Assembly: GCA_009746045.1 (NCBI GenBank) | Contig: RPFO01000072.1 | Span: 5,729,238 to 5,793,237, forward strand | Origin: Mesostigma viride | Taxonomy: Eukaryota; Streptophyta; Mesostigmatophyceae; Mesostigmatales; Mesostigmataceae | Length of the DNA: 64,000 bases | Reading direction: 5' to 3' | Part shown: positions 32,797-42,880 of the stretch, one piece after another | How positions within the stretch are numbered: the first letter of the stretch is position 1 | Layout of the letters: every line of letters starts with the position of its first letter | Notes under the pieces: model-generated | Told to the model about the DNA's origin: nothing | The model's input: the letters and a program-made list of their open reading frames with translations, nothing else | The model's database searches: none | Program-made: the position numbers and the translations under genes

Positions 32797-35135
32797 CCTG
32801 TGGCAAGCATAGCGTAGGTGTTTTTGTCAAGTTTGAGTTTCTCAAGGAAGAACGCAGCAAGAACTTGTGATCTAGCTGCTGGACATCAGGACGTGCTTTG
32901 ATGGCTAGCTCATATTTCTTTGTCTCAGCCACATAGTCCACTGATGTGACCCTGTATTCCTCTACCCACCTGAATGCCCCATATATGTCCACAGATGAGG
33001 GGGTGGAGAGGAGGTCAGTTAGCTCCTTCATGAAAGCCTCCCAAACTGCCCTAGCCTGCGTGTCCTGCCACTTGGGATACCTACGCTGGAAGACAAGAAT
33101 GAGATTCTGAATCTGAGAAGAGGACTGATGGTAGAAATCCCCCTGCATGAGAGATCCAAACCAATTCTTGACATTCAGTTCCTCCCTAGCCAGCTGCAGA
33201 GAGAGAAGTGCATGATTCCCCTGCTCCCTAGTATACCCCTCAGGCAGCCCCCTGACATTAATCCTATCCACAGGACGGTTTTCATTGTAAGTGGGCAACC
33301 TAGAGGGGGATGCAGGGGGAGAGGGAGAAGATGGTGTTGCTGCTGCAGCATTCACAGGAGAGACCTGCTGAGAGGGAAGTGCTACTTGAGTGAGCTGAGC
33401 AGGATGGGCAAACATGGGCTGTGTAGGAGGGTTAGACAACATAGGGGTGGGTGGGGGTGTGAGTGTGTGTCACTTCCCGCCTCCTGCTGCGGGCCTCCTC
33501 CCAATCATGGAAGGTGGGAGAGAGGGACACTTCATCGTCAGTAGGGTTAGTAAGATCATGATGCAACCAGGTAGGCAGAGTTAGCCACCTACCCGCCCCT
33601 CTCAGGATGGCGTTGTGCAGGAGCTCCAGCAAACGCACCAGACGCACCCTGCTGCCCTGCACCCTCCTCCCTGAGAGGAGAGCCTGCAGGGCAGGCAGCA
33701 GGTCGTCGCACACCCTACGTGTGCCCGCTTGGAGGTTGGGCAGGCCCAGGATGTGCGTGATGATTGCACACACCAGGCTGCCCGCCTCCGCGACGTGCAT
33801 CTGCTGGCTCCTGTCGGCCAGCCCACGGAAGGAGGCTGTGGCTGTCTGTATGGCACGCCACACGGCCTCATCACCAGGGTGATGAAGTCGCGACCTTGCA
33901 GGTCGCCCTCCAGCAGTGCTGGTTGCTGCCCAGCTGCGGTGGGACCCTGGGGCCCCTCCGGCCCTGCCAGGGACTTGTCCTTGTTGCGACTAGAGGGGGC
34001 CTGCCCCCCAGAGCCGCTGGAGGTGCCCGTGACACCCTCCATGGGGGCTGCATCCCCCGCCAGCGCCGGAGGCGCCGGCGTCGCTGCCGGGGTCCCTGCG
34101 ACCCCGGGCGCTTGTGTCGCCGCCGGGGTCCCTGCGACCCCGGTGGCCTCCTCAGCCACCTGGCCCCCCACGCTGGGCGGGGGAGCCTGCGGCTGAGGTT
34201 GGACCCTCTGACCTGCCAGAGGGTCCTGGGTGGCTTCACCACCCATGGGCGTGTTGGGGGCGTCTGCCGCCCCGCGCCCCGTCGCAGGCGGCATCGCAGC
34301 CGCCTCACGCCTATCCGGGCCCCAGCCAACTGGCGTGACTTGGGGCCACGCTGGCAACGGAGTCAGCGCGATCTCTGGTCTGGAGACCACGCGCAGCGCC
34401 TCTCTCTGGCGCTGCCTGGACGCCCACTGATCAACAGTGCCGGGGTTGTGCCTCGGCCGATTGGCGAAACAGTACAGCCAAACCGCCACCTGAACCAGTG
34501 GGAGCTGCATCCTAAGACGCCCCTCGATCAGCGAGTGCACCCGATGAACCTCTATCGCGTGTATCTCCTCATCTGGAAGCAACTGAAAACGATCGAGCAA
34601 GATCCGGCCGTTCACCGCAATGAACGCCGGGATGTCGTCCTCCCCAAGGGGGAGAAAATGGGGTGGGCGCCCGAACATGACCGGGGGCGGAACATGTTCC
34701 CCATACCGGTCAATGTCCATGGTGGCCATCTGTCGGCCCACGGAAAGGTTGCCAGACGTCGCAGGTGTCTGCGACGAAAGCTCAAGCGAAGGCCGAGGCC
34801 TCGCAGGCGGCACCTCGCCATCCTCCTCGGAGGAATCACTCCGCTCACGACCCCCGTCACCTGCGACGGGGAACGTCGTGCCCGGGGGACCTGCCCCCCA
34901 GGTGCCATGGCGGACAAACCGCCAGTGGCAAACGGCCGCCCGCTCGCCATCCCCCGGGCGCCGGGCCCCACCTGCGGGCCCCGACGCCTGGGTTGGTCAG
35001 CGACCACCGTGCGGAAGGGACGTTGGGCGTCACCCTCGCATCGGTGGTGGAGGGCGTGCCCTCCGGCGAAAGGCGGGGTGAGGTGCGCCTGGCAGGCGCC
35101 TTCCCCTTGTTGTTGTTGCCGTTGTTGGAAGCCAT
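32797..35135 (-). pseudogene. Copia-1b leader and gag, frameshifted
   Basis: The counterpart of 12924-15260. The first ATG is at 35135. The leader with FGRPPHFLPLGEDDIPAF spans 34813-33602, the helical block (WRAIQTATASFRG) 33863-33440, and the gag core 33442-32800. Sequence differs from 1a by several substitutions and small indels, for example a 9 bp difference in the GTTGTTGCC run just after the start and a 4 bp difference near 33447. The mid-gag frame break is shared with 1a. Confidence 0.7.
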
Positions 35136-35164
35136 ATCTTTTTTTTTGCTTGTAAAAAAAATAT

Positions 35165-35180
35165 CGAACTTTTCAGTCCA
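35165..35180 (-). other. Copia-1b primer-binding site candidate
   Basis: The minus strand reads TGGACTGAAAAGTTCG directly inside the 5' LTR, as in copy 1a. Confidence 0.5.
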
Positions 35181-35635
35181 AGTTGGATGGAGACTAGGGA
35201 CGACGAACAACTGCGAAAGCTGAGAGCGAATGATGATTGTATTACAATAATACAATGAGAGAGCGATGAAAGCTGAGGGCTCAGAATGGAACTGGGCAGA
35301 CTCGGGTGCTGTGGCACTCCCCAGTGCTACGCCTATATGCCTATGGCGGTGCTACCTGCAGCACACGACCAGTGGACAAGTGTACACCGCAATGCCATGC
35401 GACCACGTCACTAGCAACCAGCTAAGACTCGGCCCGTCAGGCCCGGCTACACCGGACCTGGCGGGTCGAGCTAGCACCTAGGAACAGTCTGGCACTAACC
35501 GCACATCGGTCCACATGACACCTCAGTACCGTACACCCTGCCGTACTGTACTGAGGTGTCCCGCTCAGCCGCGGTAGGCAATACGCGGCGCGCAGGCCGG
35601 AAATCCGTGTGTCAGCCTAAGCATCTCATCTAACT
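35181..35635 (-). repeat. Copia-1b 5' LTR at the Copia-2 junction
   Basis: 455 bp with the same AGTT...AACT ends. The next bases are AAGGC (35636-35640), not GCGAC. The break in similarity to copy 1 falls exactly here. Confidence 0.94.
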
Positions 35636-36081
35636 AAGGCGAAACCCCACAGATCACCCACAACAGCTCATCAGAAAACATTGCTGACCCCCAGACGGGA
35701 GTCGGCGCCGGTCAGCTGCCCCTTATCGAACCAGATACAACATCTACGCGAAGCATATGCAAAAACACAAGCTCCTATACTCATTCCAACCGTGGAAAAT
35801 CAGGGGACCTGTCGCCACCTCACCAGCATGGTGGATGGGTCAGCCAGTCCGTGAAACTCCGCCTTAAGACGGCACCAGGGAATCGAACCCCGCCCACAAA
35901 CCACAGATCTGGGGAAACCTCAGACTGAGATGAAAACCCCAGATAGACATCTCTCCATCAGAGACAATGTCAGACATTCCCACACCAGAGACATGTCTCA
36001 CCCCTCAAGGTGTGCTCAGGATTATGTACAATCAAGCTCCCAGCCTGATATCCAGAGACTTAAGCACCCAGCTCTCAGCTT
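35636..36081 (-). other. Copia-2 3' noncoding region
   Basis: 446 bp after the RNase H stop without coding potential. The minus strand carries GGGGTTCGATTCCC (about 35890-35904), an exact Pol III B-box/T-arm match with a pairable stem. No complete tRNA can be folded around it because no matching 5' acceptor strand is present. Confidence 0.55.
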
Positions 36082-36603
36082 TTAGACAGATAGACCGACT
36101 TGACAGTCAGCATTCATGAGCTTCCTCAGTACATTGTACTGGGCTGGGGCCTTGTGTGGCAGCTTGGTCAAAGCATCAGCAGGGTTCTCCTCGCCAGGGA
36201 TATGCTTCAAGTCAACCAAACTGGCCAACTCCTTCAGCAACAAATAATCCAGGTCCCGGCTTCTGGCCAGTTGCTTGTGAACAAACTGGACCATACCCAT
36301 GCTGTCTGTTAGCAACAACGTCTCCATCTGCAAGGTCCAAGGGGTAACTGAAGCCAGCTCCAGCATTAACTCCTTTATGTACAATCTGGACTGGATCCCC
36401 TCGCATATGGCCCTGCATTCTGCCACATCTGAACTGATACAGACCCTCTTCTGCAGTCTGCTGTACCAGCTGAACAAACTTGCCCTGCTCTGATAAAAAG
36501 CAAACAGAGCATGCAGCAGATCTCCCCCTGACCTTGGTAACCTGGCGAGCATCCATGGAACTGTCAACAAAGATCTCCAAGGTGATAGGCTGGGCAAAGT
36601 CAA
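36082..36603 (-). pseudogene. Copia-2 RNase H part
   Basis: Contains FSWYSRLQKRVCISSDVAECR (the RNase H glutamate), LLTDSMGM (D) and HIPGEENPADALTK, then the C-terminal tail. The preceding RNase H block with FVDSSMDARQ lies in the other frame, and the break is near 36484. Useful coding starts there, while the rest of the listed 5' extension is out-of-frame sequence. Confidence 0.8.
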
Positions 36604-38449
36604 TCCCAGACAAAATCAGATCAGGGGTACTCTCCACCAATCGGGCTATGACTCGAGGCTTCTCATCCTCAAGCACATCATCAGGCATTCTGCTATGGAC
36701 CATCAAAGACGGACCACAGATGCTGGCAAACCAGGCCCACATGCCTCTCAACTCAGGTCCTGCAGCCTGGGTGATCTTCTCTGGCAAGGCCTTTACAATG
36801 GTCTGTTTATAATCTCCTCCAGCCTGAAGCCTGATACTCCACTCCCCATCCCTCCTGAACAGGGTAGCCTGCATTCCACAGAACACTACAGGCTTGTTGG
36901 GCTCCTGCCACAGCTCCTTGCCCAGTGAAAACTTGCCACTGATGACAGGAATAAACTTCTTCAGCCAGGTCGTGGGGGCTAGCAAATGCAGATCATCTCC
37001 ATGCAAACTAGCATACACTGGCAGACCCTCCCATTGGGCCAGCAACAAACAGGGATCAACTGAAGACACTCTCAAGCCACACTCACTGATCAGAGCTTCC
37101 TGCAGCGTGAGTCTCCAGATGATTGGGCTCGACCTGAGTCCTTCCAGGCCCTTCAGAATAACCAGGAAATGTTGATGCAGCTCCAGCTTCCAGATAGCAG
37201 GCACCTCAACACAGTAAGGCTCATCCTGCTTCCACACCCTCCTGGCCACTTCTGGATCAGATTTTAAAAATGCCCTCTTGAAGTCCAGCAGCACTGATGA
37301 CATAGCTGCTCCCCTGTTCAGCAACCCCACGTAGAGACATAGCAAAATTCTCCATGTGTCGTGTAACATTCCTGGCGTGTACAGCTCCTCTCCTAGCAGA
37401 CTCCCCGTGCCGTGATACTCATTCAGGACAGGCCTGACATGGGGCACTGATACCTCATCCACAACCTTCCTCTTCAGCACAAATCTCAAAGCAAGCTTCC
37501 TTGATGCTGGGGGACGCCTGTCTGTTGGTGCAGCACACTCAAACTGCAACCACTCCTCCAATGCCTTGGAGAAGGCGAGCTTCCAAGCCTCAAACAAAGT
37601 AGGCGAGCTCATCTCTTGGACTAGCTGGTCATATGTCAAAGGAGAGTGTGCAGCAAGGCTCCTGTGAGTTATGCCAATACTGCTGGGGTGCAACACAGCT
37701 GGAATCACCAAACTGGCTGCTGGGGGCACCTCCCCTTCATCCCATTTTACACCCTTGACCGGCTTGGCCCTGCACCTGATTGGAAATGTTGTCCTGAAAT
37801 TTTCTAGGGGAATCATCCCCCAGCCATCTCTTCTCAGAGCTGTAGCTCTGATAGAAATCCCAGGATTGCCCAGAAAATTCTGACCCAAAATCACAGGGCC
37901 ATCATAGTCCTCTAGGACAAGGAAGGTCACATCCACACCCATGACAGGGGCAGTAACCTCTCCCAACACCCTTAGATGCGTCCTACCACTGAAATCAGAC
38001 ACCCAGGGGCAACTTGGTTCACCGACCAGCAGTTCTCCTGTATGCTGAGGTCCCATGACAGAAACCTGTGCATTGGTATCTATTTCCATGGCAGCTACCT
38101 CAGGTTCATCCAACTGGACAAGCTTGGACACCTTAGGCTCCTTCTTGGCTCTTTGCAAAGCCTGTACAATATCTGATAGACGCACACCCCTAGGCCTGGT
38201 GTCGGGCCGCTCCGGAGGTGCAGCCTGTCCGCCTGTTTGCCCAACCACCGTATGTGAAGGTACCCCAGGGGCCGGGCCAGGGTCACCCTGAGGGCTCGAT
38301 ACAGCTGTAGCACCCTGATCAGGAAGTTCCACGTCACCCCCGCCTTGTACACCAACGGGCACCTGGAAGAGGTCTCCTTGATTACCTCCCCGGGGACGGA
38401 TCTTTGACCAGGACAGACGGTGCACTGCTTGGGAGCCATCAATGGCCAC
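36212..38449 (-). CDS. Copia-2 protease and reverse transcriptase
   Basis: After a variable linker comes a retropepsin-like domain, MEIDTNAQVSVMG (about 38052-38090) with the closing VILGQNFLG, so the triad is DTN. RT follows with LDFKRAFLKSDPEVARRVW (motif A) and YASLHGDDLHLL (about 36991-37010, HGDD box), and then the first RNase H block FVDSSMDARQVTK. The frame leaves RNase H near 36484. The last ~90 codons are out of frame. No start codon at 38449 is meaningful; the protein would be cut from a polyprotein. Confidence 0.87.
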   Translation of the reverse strand: MAIDGSQAVHRLSWSKIRPRGGNQGDLFQVPVGVQGGGDVELPDQGATAVSSPQGDPGPAPGVPSHTVVGQTGGQAAPPERPDTRPRGVRLSDIVQALQRAKKEPKVSKLVQLDEPEVAAMEIDTNAQVSVMGPQHTGELLVGEPSCPWVSDFSGRTHLRVLGEVTAPVMGVDVTFLVLEDYDGPVILGQNFLGNPGISIRATALRRDGWGMIPLENFRTTFPIRCRAKPVKGVKWDEGEVPPAASLVIPAVLHPSSIGITHRSLAAHSPLTYDQLVQEMSSPTLFEAWKLAFSKALEEWLQFECAAPTDRRPPASRKLALRFVLKRKVVDEVSVPHVRPVLNEYHGTGSLLGEELYTPGMLHDTWRILLCLYVGLLNRGAAMSSVLLDFKRAFLKSDPEVARRVWKQDEPYCVEVPAIWKLELHQHFLVILKGLEGLRSSPIIWRLTLQEALISECGLRVSSVDPCLLLAQWEGLPVYASLHGDDLHLLAPTTWLKKFIPVISGKFSLGKELWQEPNKPVVFCGMQATLFRRDGEWSIRLQAGGDYKQTIVKALPEKITQAAGPELRGMWAWFASICGPSLMVHSRMPDDVLEDEKPRVIARLVESTPDLILSGIDFAQPITLEIFVDSSMDARQVTKVRGRSAACSVCFLSEQGKFVQLVQQTAEEGLYQFRCGRMQGHMRGDPVQIVHKGVNAGAGFSYPLDLADGDVVANRQHGYGPVCSQATGQKPGPGLFVAEGVGQFG

Positions 38450-39327
38450 CCAGCACTTATGGCCAGCGGCTCATCTACTCGGGTCACCACCCCATCATGC
38501 CAGCTGCCACGTTTCCCTGGAAAGCTTGGCTCCTTCCACACAACAACCTGTTGTCCAACGTTAGGTTCTAGGACACTCCAGCCCTTGTCTTTCTGCCTCA
38601 GCTTGAGGAACTTGGCCTCTAGCTTCTCCTTCCATGCCTGCTCAGCATCAGCTGGCTGCATCCTGGTGCATGTGCAGCATAAGAGGATTGATGGCAATGT
38701 CACCAAAGAACATGGGAGTCCTGAGGTTCAGTCTATCCTCCACAGAACGTAGCCATGCAGATGTCACAATGGCAGATGACGTCCTTGGAATCCTCTCCAC
38801 CAGCAGCACAGTCTTGATCTCTTGGATGGCTCTCTCCACAACCCCTTGCTGGCCGTGGCTCTCCCTGGGTGTAATCAGCAACTCTGGAAATTCTGGCAGG
38901 TTCTCACAGCACTCAAACTGAATGTCACACTGCAGCAACTCCAACCCAGGGTACCTGCTCCTTGTCAACTTCAGAGCAGCAATCAACGTAGGCTTCTCCA
39001 TGTCAGGCAGGATCTCTAGGGTCTTGTACTTGGTGGATATCTGTCCACTGCCACCAGCAGTTTCAAACCCCTGATTCTCTGAATATCTACCTGCACATGG
39101 CCTGGCTGCAAAATAGGAGACCTGGCATGAGACTGCTTGGGCTTTCTAGCAACTAGCCTGCACCTGCAAGCTTGAGCAACCTGTTGGCAATTAAATGGAG
39201 TACAACTCACTTCCTCCCAGCCGTCTAGTAGCAACTTGCAAAGACTGAGCTGCATGGCCAAACATGGTATGCAACCTTGAGGCAATGTCATACAAGAGAG
39301 AAAATCTTTTATTGTCATTATTAGCAC
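38095..39327 (-). pseudogene. Copia-2 integrase, broken into three frames
   Basis: Fragments at 39327-39016, 39001-38648 and 38706-38095. The zinc-binding region is visible as LHTMFGHAAQSLQVATRRLGGSEL in one frame and CQQVAQACRC in the next. The core has HVQVDI (first D), LLQCDIQFECC (second D) and GVVERAIQEIK (E), with 29 residues between the last two, and the C-terminal part has VGQQVVVWKE. At least two frameshifts are needed to read through, so this copy is inactive. Confidence 0.78.
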
Positions 39328-39699
39328 TCAAGGTATGTACAGATCCCTTATGTACAGGAGGCACCAGGGTCGTGCCTGTCAGACTGTCTTCAGCCCTACA
39401 GCTGTATCCTCATCCTGACCATCCTGTGCCAGTCCTGCACGGTCAGAATGCTTCTGAGATCCACCTGGGTCCACAGCACCAGGTCCTACCTCAGGCTCAG
39501 CACCGCCATGGCGGGCACGTTGGCGAGTAACAACTGCAGATACAGCTGGCATACTCTCTGTGGTAACCAAGCTTGCCCCATCGTGTCCAATAGGCTCTGT
39601 CACTAGAGCATGGGGCTGCCCCTCACTGCCGTCACTAGCAGCTACATTACACACCCCTGGGGGCACCCTCCAGGGTTCAGGGATGCGTGCAGGCTCAAG

Positions 39700-40215
39700 T
39701 CAATGATCAACAGCCTTGCCCTTGCCCTTATCCTGGGATGGACCAGCCTTCTCCTTGCTGCCACCCTGAGCTGGCTTGCTCTGACCTTCCTGCCTCAGGT
39801 ACGAGGGACACTCATTCCTGAAGTGACCCTTCCTTTGGCAGAAATAACATTCCACCTGACTGATGTCCCGTGAGGTCCCACTGCTGGGTCCAGCCTTGGG
39901 AGGGCCACCCACCCTCTTGAAGTCAAACTGGGACTGTGGAGGTCCCGACTTCGGGGGTGTCCCCCGTCCAGCCATTCTGCCACGCCCCCTCCTGGACCTT
40001 CCTCGACCCCTAGAAGAGGTCTCAGGCCCCCTCGAGGACGCTGGGCCCCCGTGGCCCGATCCCCTCATGGACTTAACTGCAGGCTCAGCTGCCTCCTCGT
40101 CCCCTTGACGTGGGCGCTTACCGCCTACATACTTGCCGCTGAAACACTCATACAGCTGGTCCGCCATGGCAGCCCAGCCATGGACTTGGCGCATGTGGAT
40201 GGTCACGTTGTCCAA
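39700..40215 (-). CDS. Copia-2 gag C-terminus with RG-rich region and CCHC knuckle
   Basis: Begins in the frame following a shift near 40205. It carries HMRQVHGWAAMADQLYECF (end of the gag helices), an Arg/Gly-rich run (SRGRGRSRRGRGRMAGRG) and a canonical CX2CX4HX4C knuckle, CYFCQRKGHFRNEC, then a Lys-rich tail. Role: nucleic-acid binding in the particle. Confidence 0.82.
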   Translation of the reverse strand: MDNVTIHMRQVHGWAAMADQLYECFSGKYVGGKRPRQGDEEAAEPAVKSMRGSGHGGPASSRGPETSSRGRGRSRRGRGRMAGRGTPPKSGPPQSQFDFKRVGGPPKAGPSSGTSRDISQVECYFCQRKGHFRNECPSYLRQEGQSKPAQGGSKEKAGPSQDKGKGKAVDH

Positions 40216-40871
40216 TTCGTGATAGGATCCAGCTGCAGCGACTTGAGAAAGTCGCCCATGGCCATCCGGTCGGCAACGAAGAACCCTTTGGCCATGGCGT
40301 CCTCCCTCAGCTTGACGAAGTCTTCAAAGGCGTGGACCACTAGCTGCCCCTTGATGGGCTTGTAGTCCAGGTACTCCTGTTTCAGGTGAGAACCATCTAT
40401 GGTCCTCTTATCACTTAGGAACACCCTGAGGCGCGTCATAAACGCAGCCCAGGTATCCCCGGCTGTATGTCGCTCCCGGACGAACTTGAACAGCCGCCTT
40501 GCCGACTGCCTTATGTAGGCACTAGACGCCAGGATGCGAAGCTTGTCACCGGTGTAGATGTCCGTGTACAAGTTCATGTCCTCCAGCATCCTCTCAGCGT
40601 CCCGGGGCTGCCAATTGTCCTTGATGGACTGAAACTGGCTTAGTACCGCGTACCCCTCGGCTACGGTCGGCCGCCTAGGCGCTGCTTGGTCTGCTGCTGG
40701 CGCGTTCTGATCGCCTTGAGATCCTTGGCTCTGATCATCCGCTAGCCCAGCCTGGTCCCCTAGCGCCGGGACTCCACCGCGTCCATCGCGTCCATCGCGT
40801 CCATCCATATCAGCGCCGCGCCGCTCAAAGCCGCCACCGCGCCCTCGTTGGTCAAATGCTCCCTCACTCAT
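40203..40871 (-). CDS. Copia-2 gag capsid part
   Basis: ATG start at 40871 (catcATGAGTGAG). An RG/DG-rich N-terminus is followed by a helical capsid-like region, with TWAAFMTRLRVFLSDKR and VVHAFEDFVKLREDAM matching the helix pattern of the other gags. The frame stops at 40203 and continues, shifted by one, as 40215-39700. No sequence identity to Copia-1 gag is obvious at this level. The assignment rests on position and on the following knuckle. Confidence 0.72.
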   Translation of the reverse strand: MSEGAFDQRGRGGGFERRGADMDGRDGRDGRGGVPALGDQAGLADDQSQGSQGDQNAPAADQAAPRRPTVAEGYAVLSQFQSIKDNWQPRDAERMLEDMNLYTDIYTGDKLRILASSAYIRQSARRLFKFVRERHTAGDTWAAFMTRLRVFLSDKRTIDGSHLKQEYLDYKPIKGQLVVHAFEDFVKLREDAMAKGFFVADRMAMGDFLKSLQLDPITNWTT

Positions 40872-40973
40872 GATGGCCCTTGTTCAGGTCTGCTACAAGC
40901 CAGCCAAGTGGCCAAACAGCAATTAAAGCAATATACGCTGCTGAACAAGAAGGAAAATGACAAGTGTTACCAC

Positions 40974-41900
40974 TCAGTCAAGACCACCACGGTCACCCGC
41001 GGGCGCCTCCTGGTTTTCCTTGTCGCTGTCACTGTCGCTGTCGCTCACAATGATGAGCTCTGGCACCCTGCTGCCAGCAGCACCGTCGTCAGCCCGCTGT
41101 CGGCCCGCGATGACAGCGTCGTCACCATTAGTGTAGTAGACAGGTGACAATCCGTCGTTACCACCCCGCGGGTTGTATCTTGGCACCTCGCGGTCGCCAA
41201 GCTCCTCGTCGCCTAGATCAGCGACCCCCACAGCGCCCACCTCAAGGTCACTGTCGTAACCCAGAGGGGCGAACTCCTCCCACCGCGTCACTCGAACGCG
41301 AAGAGGTTGGGGCAGTTCCTGAAGAGGAACTCTCCTTCGCTCCGGATTCCTGTCGACTCGTGTCGCACGCTGACCTCCGGTGATGGCTTCCTCAGCCGCC
41401 TCGACCTCTGCTAGCCGCCTGTAGCGCTCCGCCCCTCGTCGCTCACGTCGAACTGGTCCCGCTGCAAATCCCTCGTCGCCAATTACGCCTGTGAACGCAC
41501 GTTGTACGCCCGCACCCGCCGCTGCCTGCACGAACTCGCGTCGCACCGCACCAGCTGGCTCCGCAGCTTCTCCTCGCCTGGCCACCAACTCCGCACACAC
41601 CCGGTCAACTAAGGCTGTAATCACAGTCTGGATTCCAACCAGACCGTGCAGCTCTTGCTCGATGTCGTCGACGCTCCGGTGTGCCGGAACGACGATGGTC
41701 CGGACGTGCTGCAGAATGCGCTCCCAATCCTCGACCTGGTCGTCGACGAATTGCACAAAGTTGCGATCAACAGGTGGACGATCTGCAAGCAATAAAGATA
41801 AATCTCGAACCACACGACGCAATTCAGGCGAAATGGAACCACCAGCAGACTGCCGAGGAATTAACCAGAAATTCTGCTGCCGTTGTTCTTCCTGCACCAT
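40974..41900 (-). CDS. Copia-2 leader ORF upstream of gag
   Basis: Open for about 309 codons from ATG 41900 (MVQEEQRQQNFWLIPRQ), just inside the presumed 5' LTR. It is charged and helical, with a Ser-Asp tail (SDSDSDSDKENQE), and matches no domain I recognise. It is separated from gag by ~100 bp that ends in a pyrimidine-rich TTCCTTCTTGTTCAG, which could act as a splice acceptor. Copia-1 and Copia-3 also have long sequences before the gag core, in Copia-3 as part of the polyprotein. Function unknown. Confidence 0.6.
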   Translation of the reverse strand: MVQEEQRQQNFWLIPRQSAGGSISPELRRVVRDLSLLLADRPPVDRNFVQFVDDQVEDWERILQHVRTIVVPAHRSVDDIEQELHGLVGIQTVITALVDRVCAELVARRGEAAEPAGAVRREFVQAAAGAGVQRAFTGVIGDEGFAAGPVRRERRGAERYRRLAEVEAAEEAITGGQRATRVDRNPERRRVPLQELPQPLRVRVTRWEEFAPLGYDSDLEVGAVGVADLGDEELGDREVPRYNPRGGNDGLSPVYYTNGDDAVIAGRQRADDGAAGSRVPELIIVSDSDSDSDKENQEAPAGDRGGLD

Positions 41901-41992
41901 TCGACACCCGACGAGCTTCACCGTCGTCAACGCTGCACGCAGCAAACAGCAACGACCCTTCTGGCCGTTCCGTCGAGACTGCTTGTAATTTG

Positions 41993-42678
41993 AGTTAACG
42001 TTTTTTAAAAACGCAATGTATAAGGATATGGTTGCAATGCAGAAATGTGTGAATGTGGTTGGAACGGAGCTTTGTTAAAATTGGATAATGTTACAGCGCT
42101 CACACACTTGAGGCTTGTACACGAGTTTGCCAAGTCAAGGCAACACACGTGAGGCGGGCACGCAAGAGATGCCCAATTGGCACTGGCCTATTCTTTATAT
42201 ACTTATGCACTGTGCTTTGCTAGTCCTGAGCAGCCTAGGAGGCCTGCTCAGTAATAACACTCCCGGTACAGTATTCACAACCTGTACAGCGTCCAGTTCC
42301 TATACAGTAGGTCTGCCATACAGGCACAGTGACCACAGAGTACAGTCCACAGTGACTATTGCATCTGCACCTAGAAGTCCAGGACTAAGCCTGCGGTACC
42401 AACAGACCACAGGTTAAGGTTCATATTTCCTGCGTACGACGTATTAATCCAATACCGTCGTAGGCTCAGCACCTAATTCCTGTCAGCCCAGGAATTACTG
42501 TCGACCCCATATGTCGTCGGCAAATATTCACGCCCGACTTAGAAGAACAGCCGGCTCGCGCTCGCGCGCGACCGGGAAGTCGGAACACCATAACTTTCTT
42601 GATACTTGTCGGAATGAACTCGTTCTGGTGCCGCTGATATGCCGAATCAGGAACACGCCAATGCGCTTGGCGTTAACT
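41993..42678 (-). repeat. Copia-2 5' LTR, candidate
   Basis: Placed by the inverted ends AGTTAAC (41993-41999) and GTTAACT (42672-42678), which resemble the AGTT...AACT ends of the other families. It is longer (686 bp) and there is no second LTR to compare, so the right edge is uncertain. Confidence 0.35.
42193..42201 (-). promoter_or_regulatory. TATA box candidate for Copia-2
   Basis: The minus strand reads TATATAAAG about 300 bp upstream of the first in-frame ATG, inside the presumed 5' LTR. Confidence 0.4.
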
Positions 42679-42880
42679 CTAGTAGCAGAGAGTAACTCTC
42701 TGCTGAGATGCCATGCATGCCCAGCTCTGGCCTAGCCATACACTATCTTCCACCCCATATGTCATGCAGGCCTTCTAGGCCATCTCCCCATGTCGCCCCG
42801 TGCGAGCATGATCGGGATGCATGATCCATCATGGTCGGTGGTGCAGGTGCACATTGTGCACCCCGAGCAGGTAATTAATA

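Larger units (their letters stand above)
19900..35635. repeat. 19.9 kb tandem unit, copy 2
   Basis: Second occurrence of 1-15759. It ends exactly at the outer end of a Copia-1 LTR and is then followed by AAGGC and Copia-2 sequence instead of GCGAC and LINE-1. Confidence 0.95.
27166..35635 (-). mobile_element. Copia-1b, full-length LTR retrotransposon with mismatched flanks
   Basis: An 8470 bp copy of Copia-1 with 455 bp LTRs (27166-27620 and 35181-35635) that look identical to each other. The left flank is GCGAC (27161-27165) as in copy 1a, but the right flank is AAGGC, so the two ends do not share a target duplication. The element therefore looks recombinant or the locus chimeric. Relative to 1a the poly-Asn and GK runs are shorter, the G-run deletion in pol is absent, and a different one-base deletion splits the frame before integrase. 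Confidence 0.92.
35636..42678 (-). mobile_element. Copia-2, degenerate LTR retrotransposon lacking its 3' LTR
   Basis: Minus-strand element with the order leader ORF, gag, zinc knuckle, integrase, protease, RT, RNase H, the same plan as Copia-1 and -3 but only distantly similar in protein sequence. Several frameshifts break integrase and RNase H. A candidate 5' LTR lies at 41993-42678. Nothing resembling it occurs between RNase H and the Copia-1b LTR, so the 3' LTR was lost or displaced where Copia-1 sequence abuts. Confidence 0.85.

Noticed and set aside
35870-35960. tRNA gene on the minus strand
   Set aside because: Only a T-arm-like segment is present. No D-arm, anticodon arm or matching acceptor strand.
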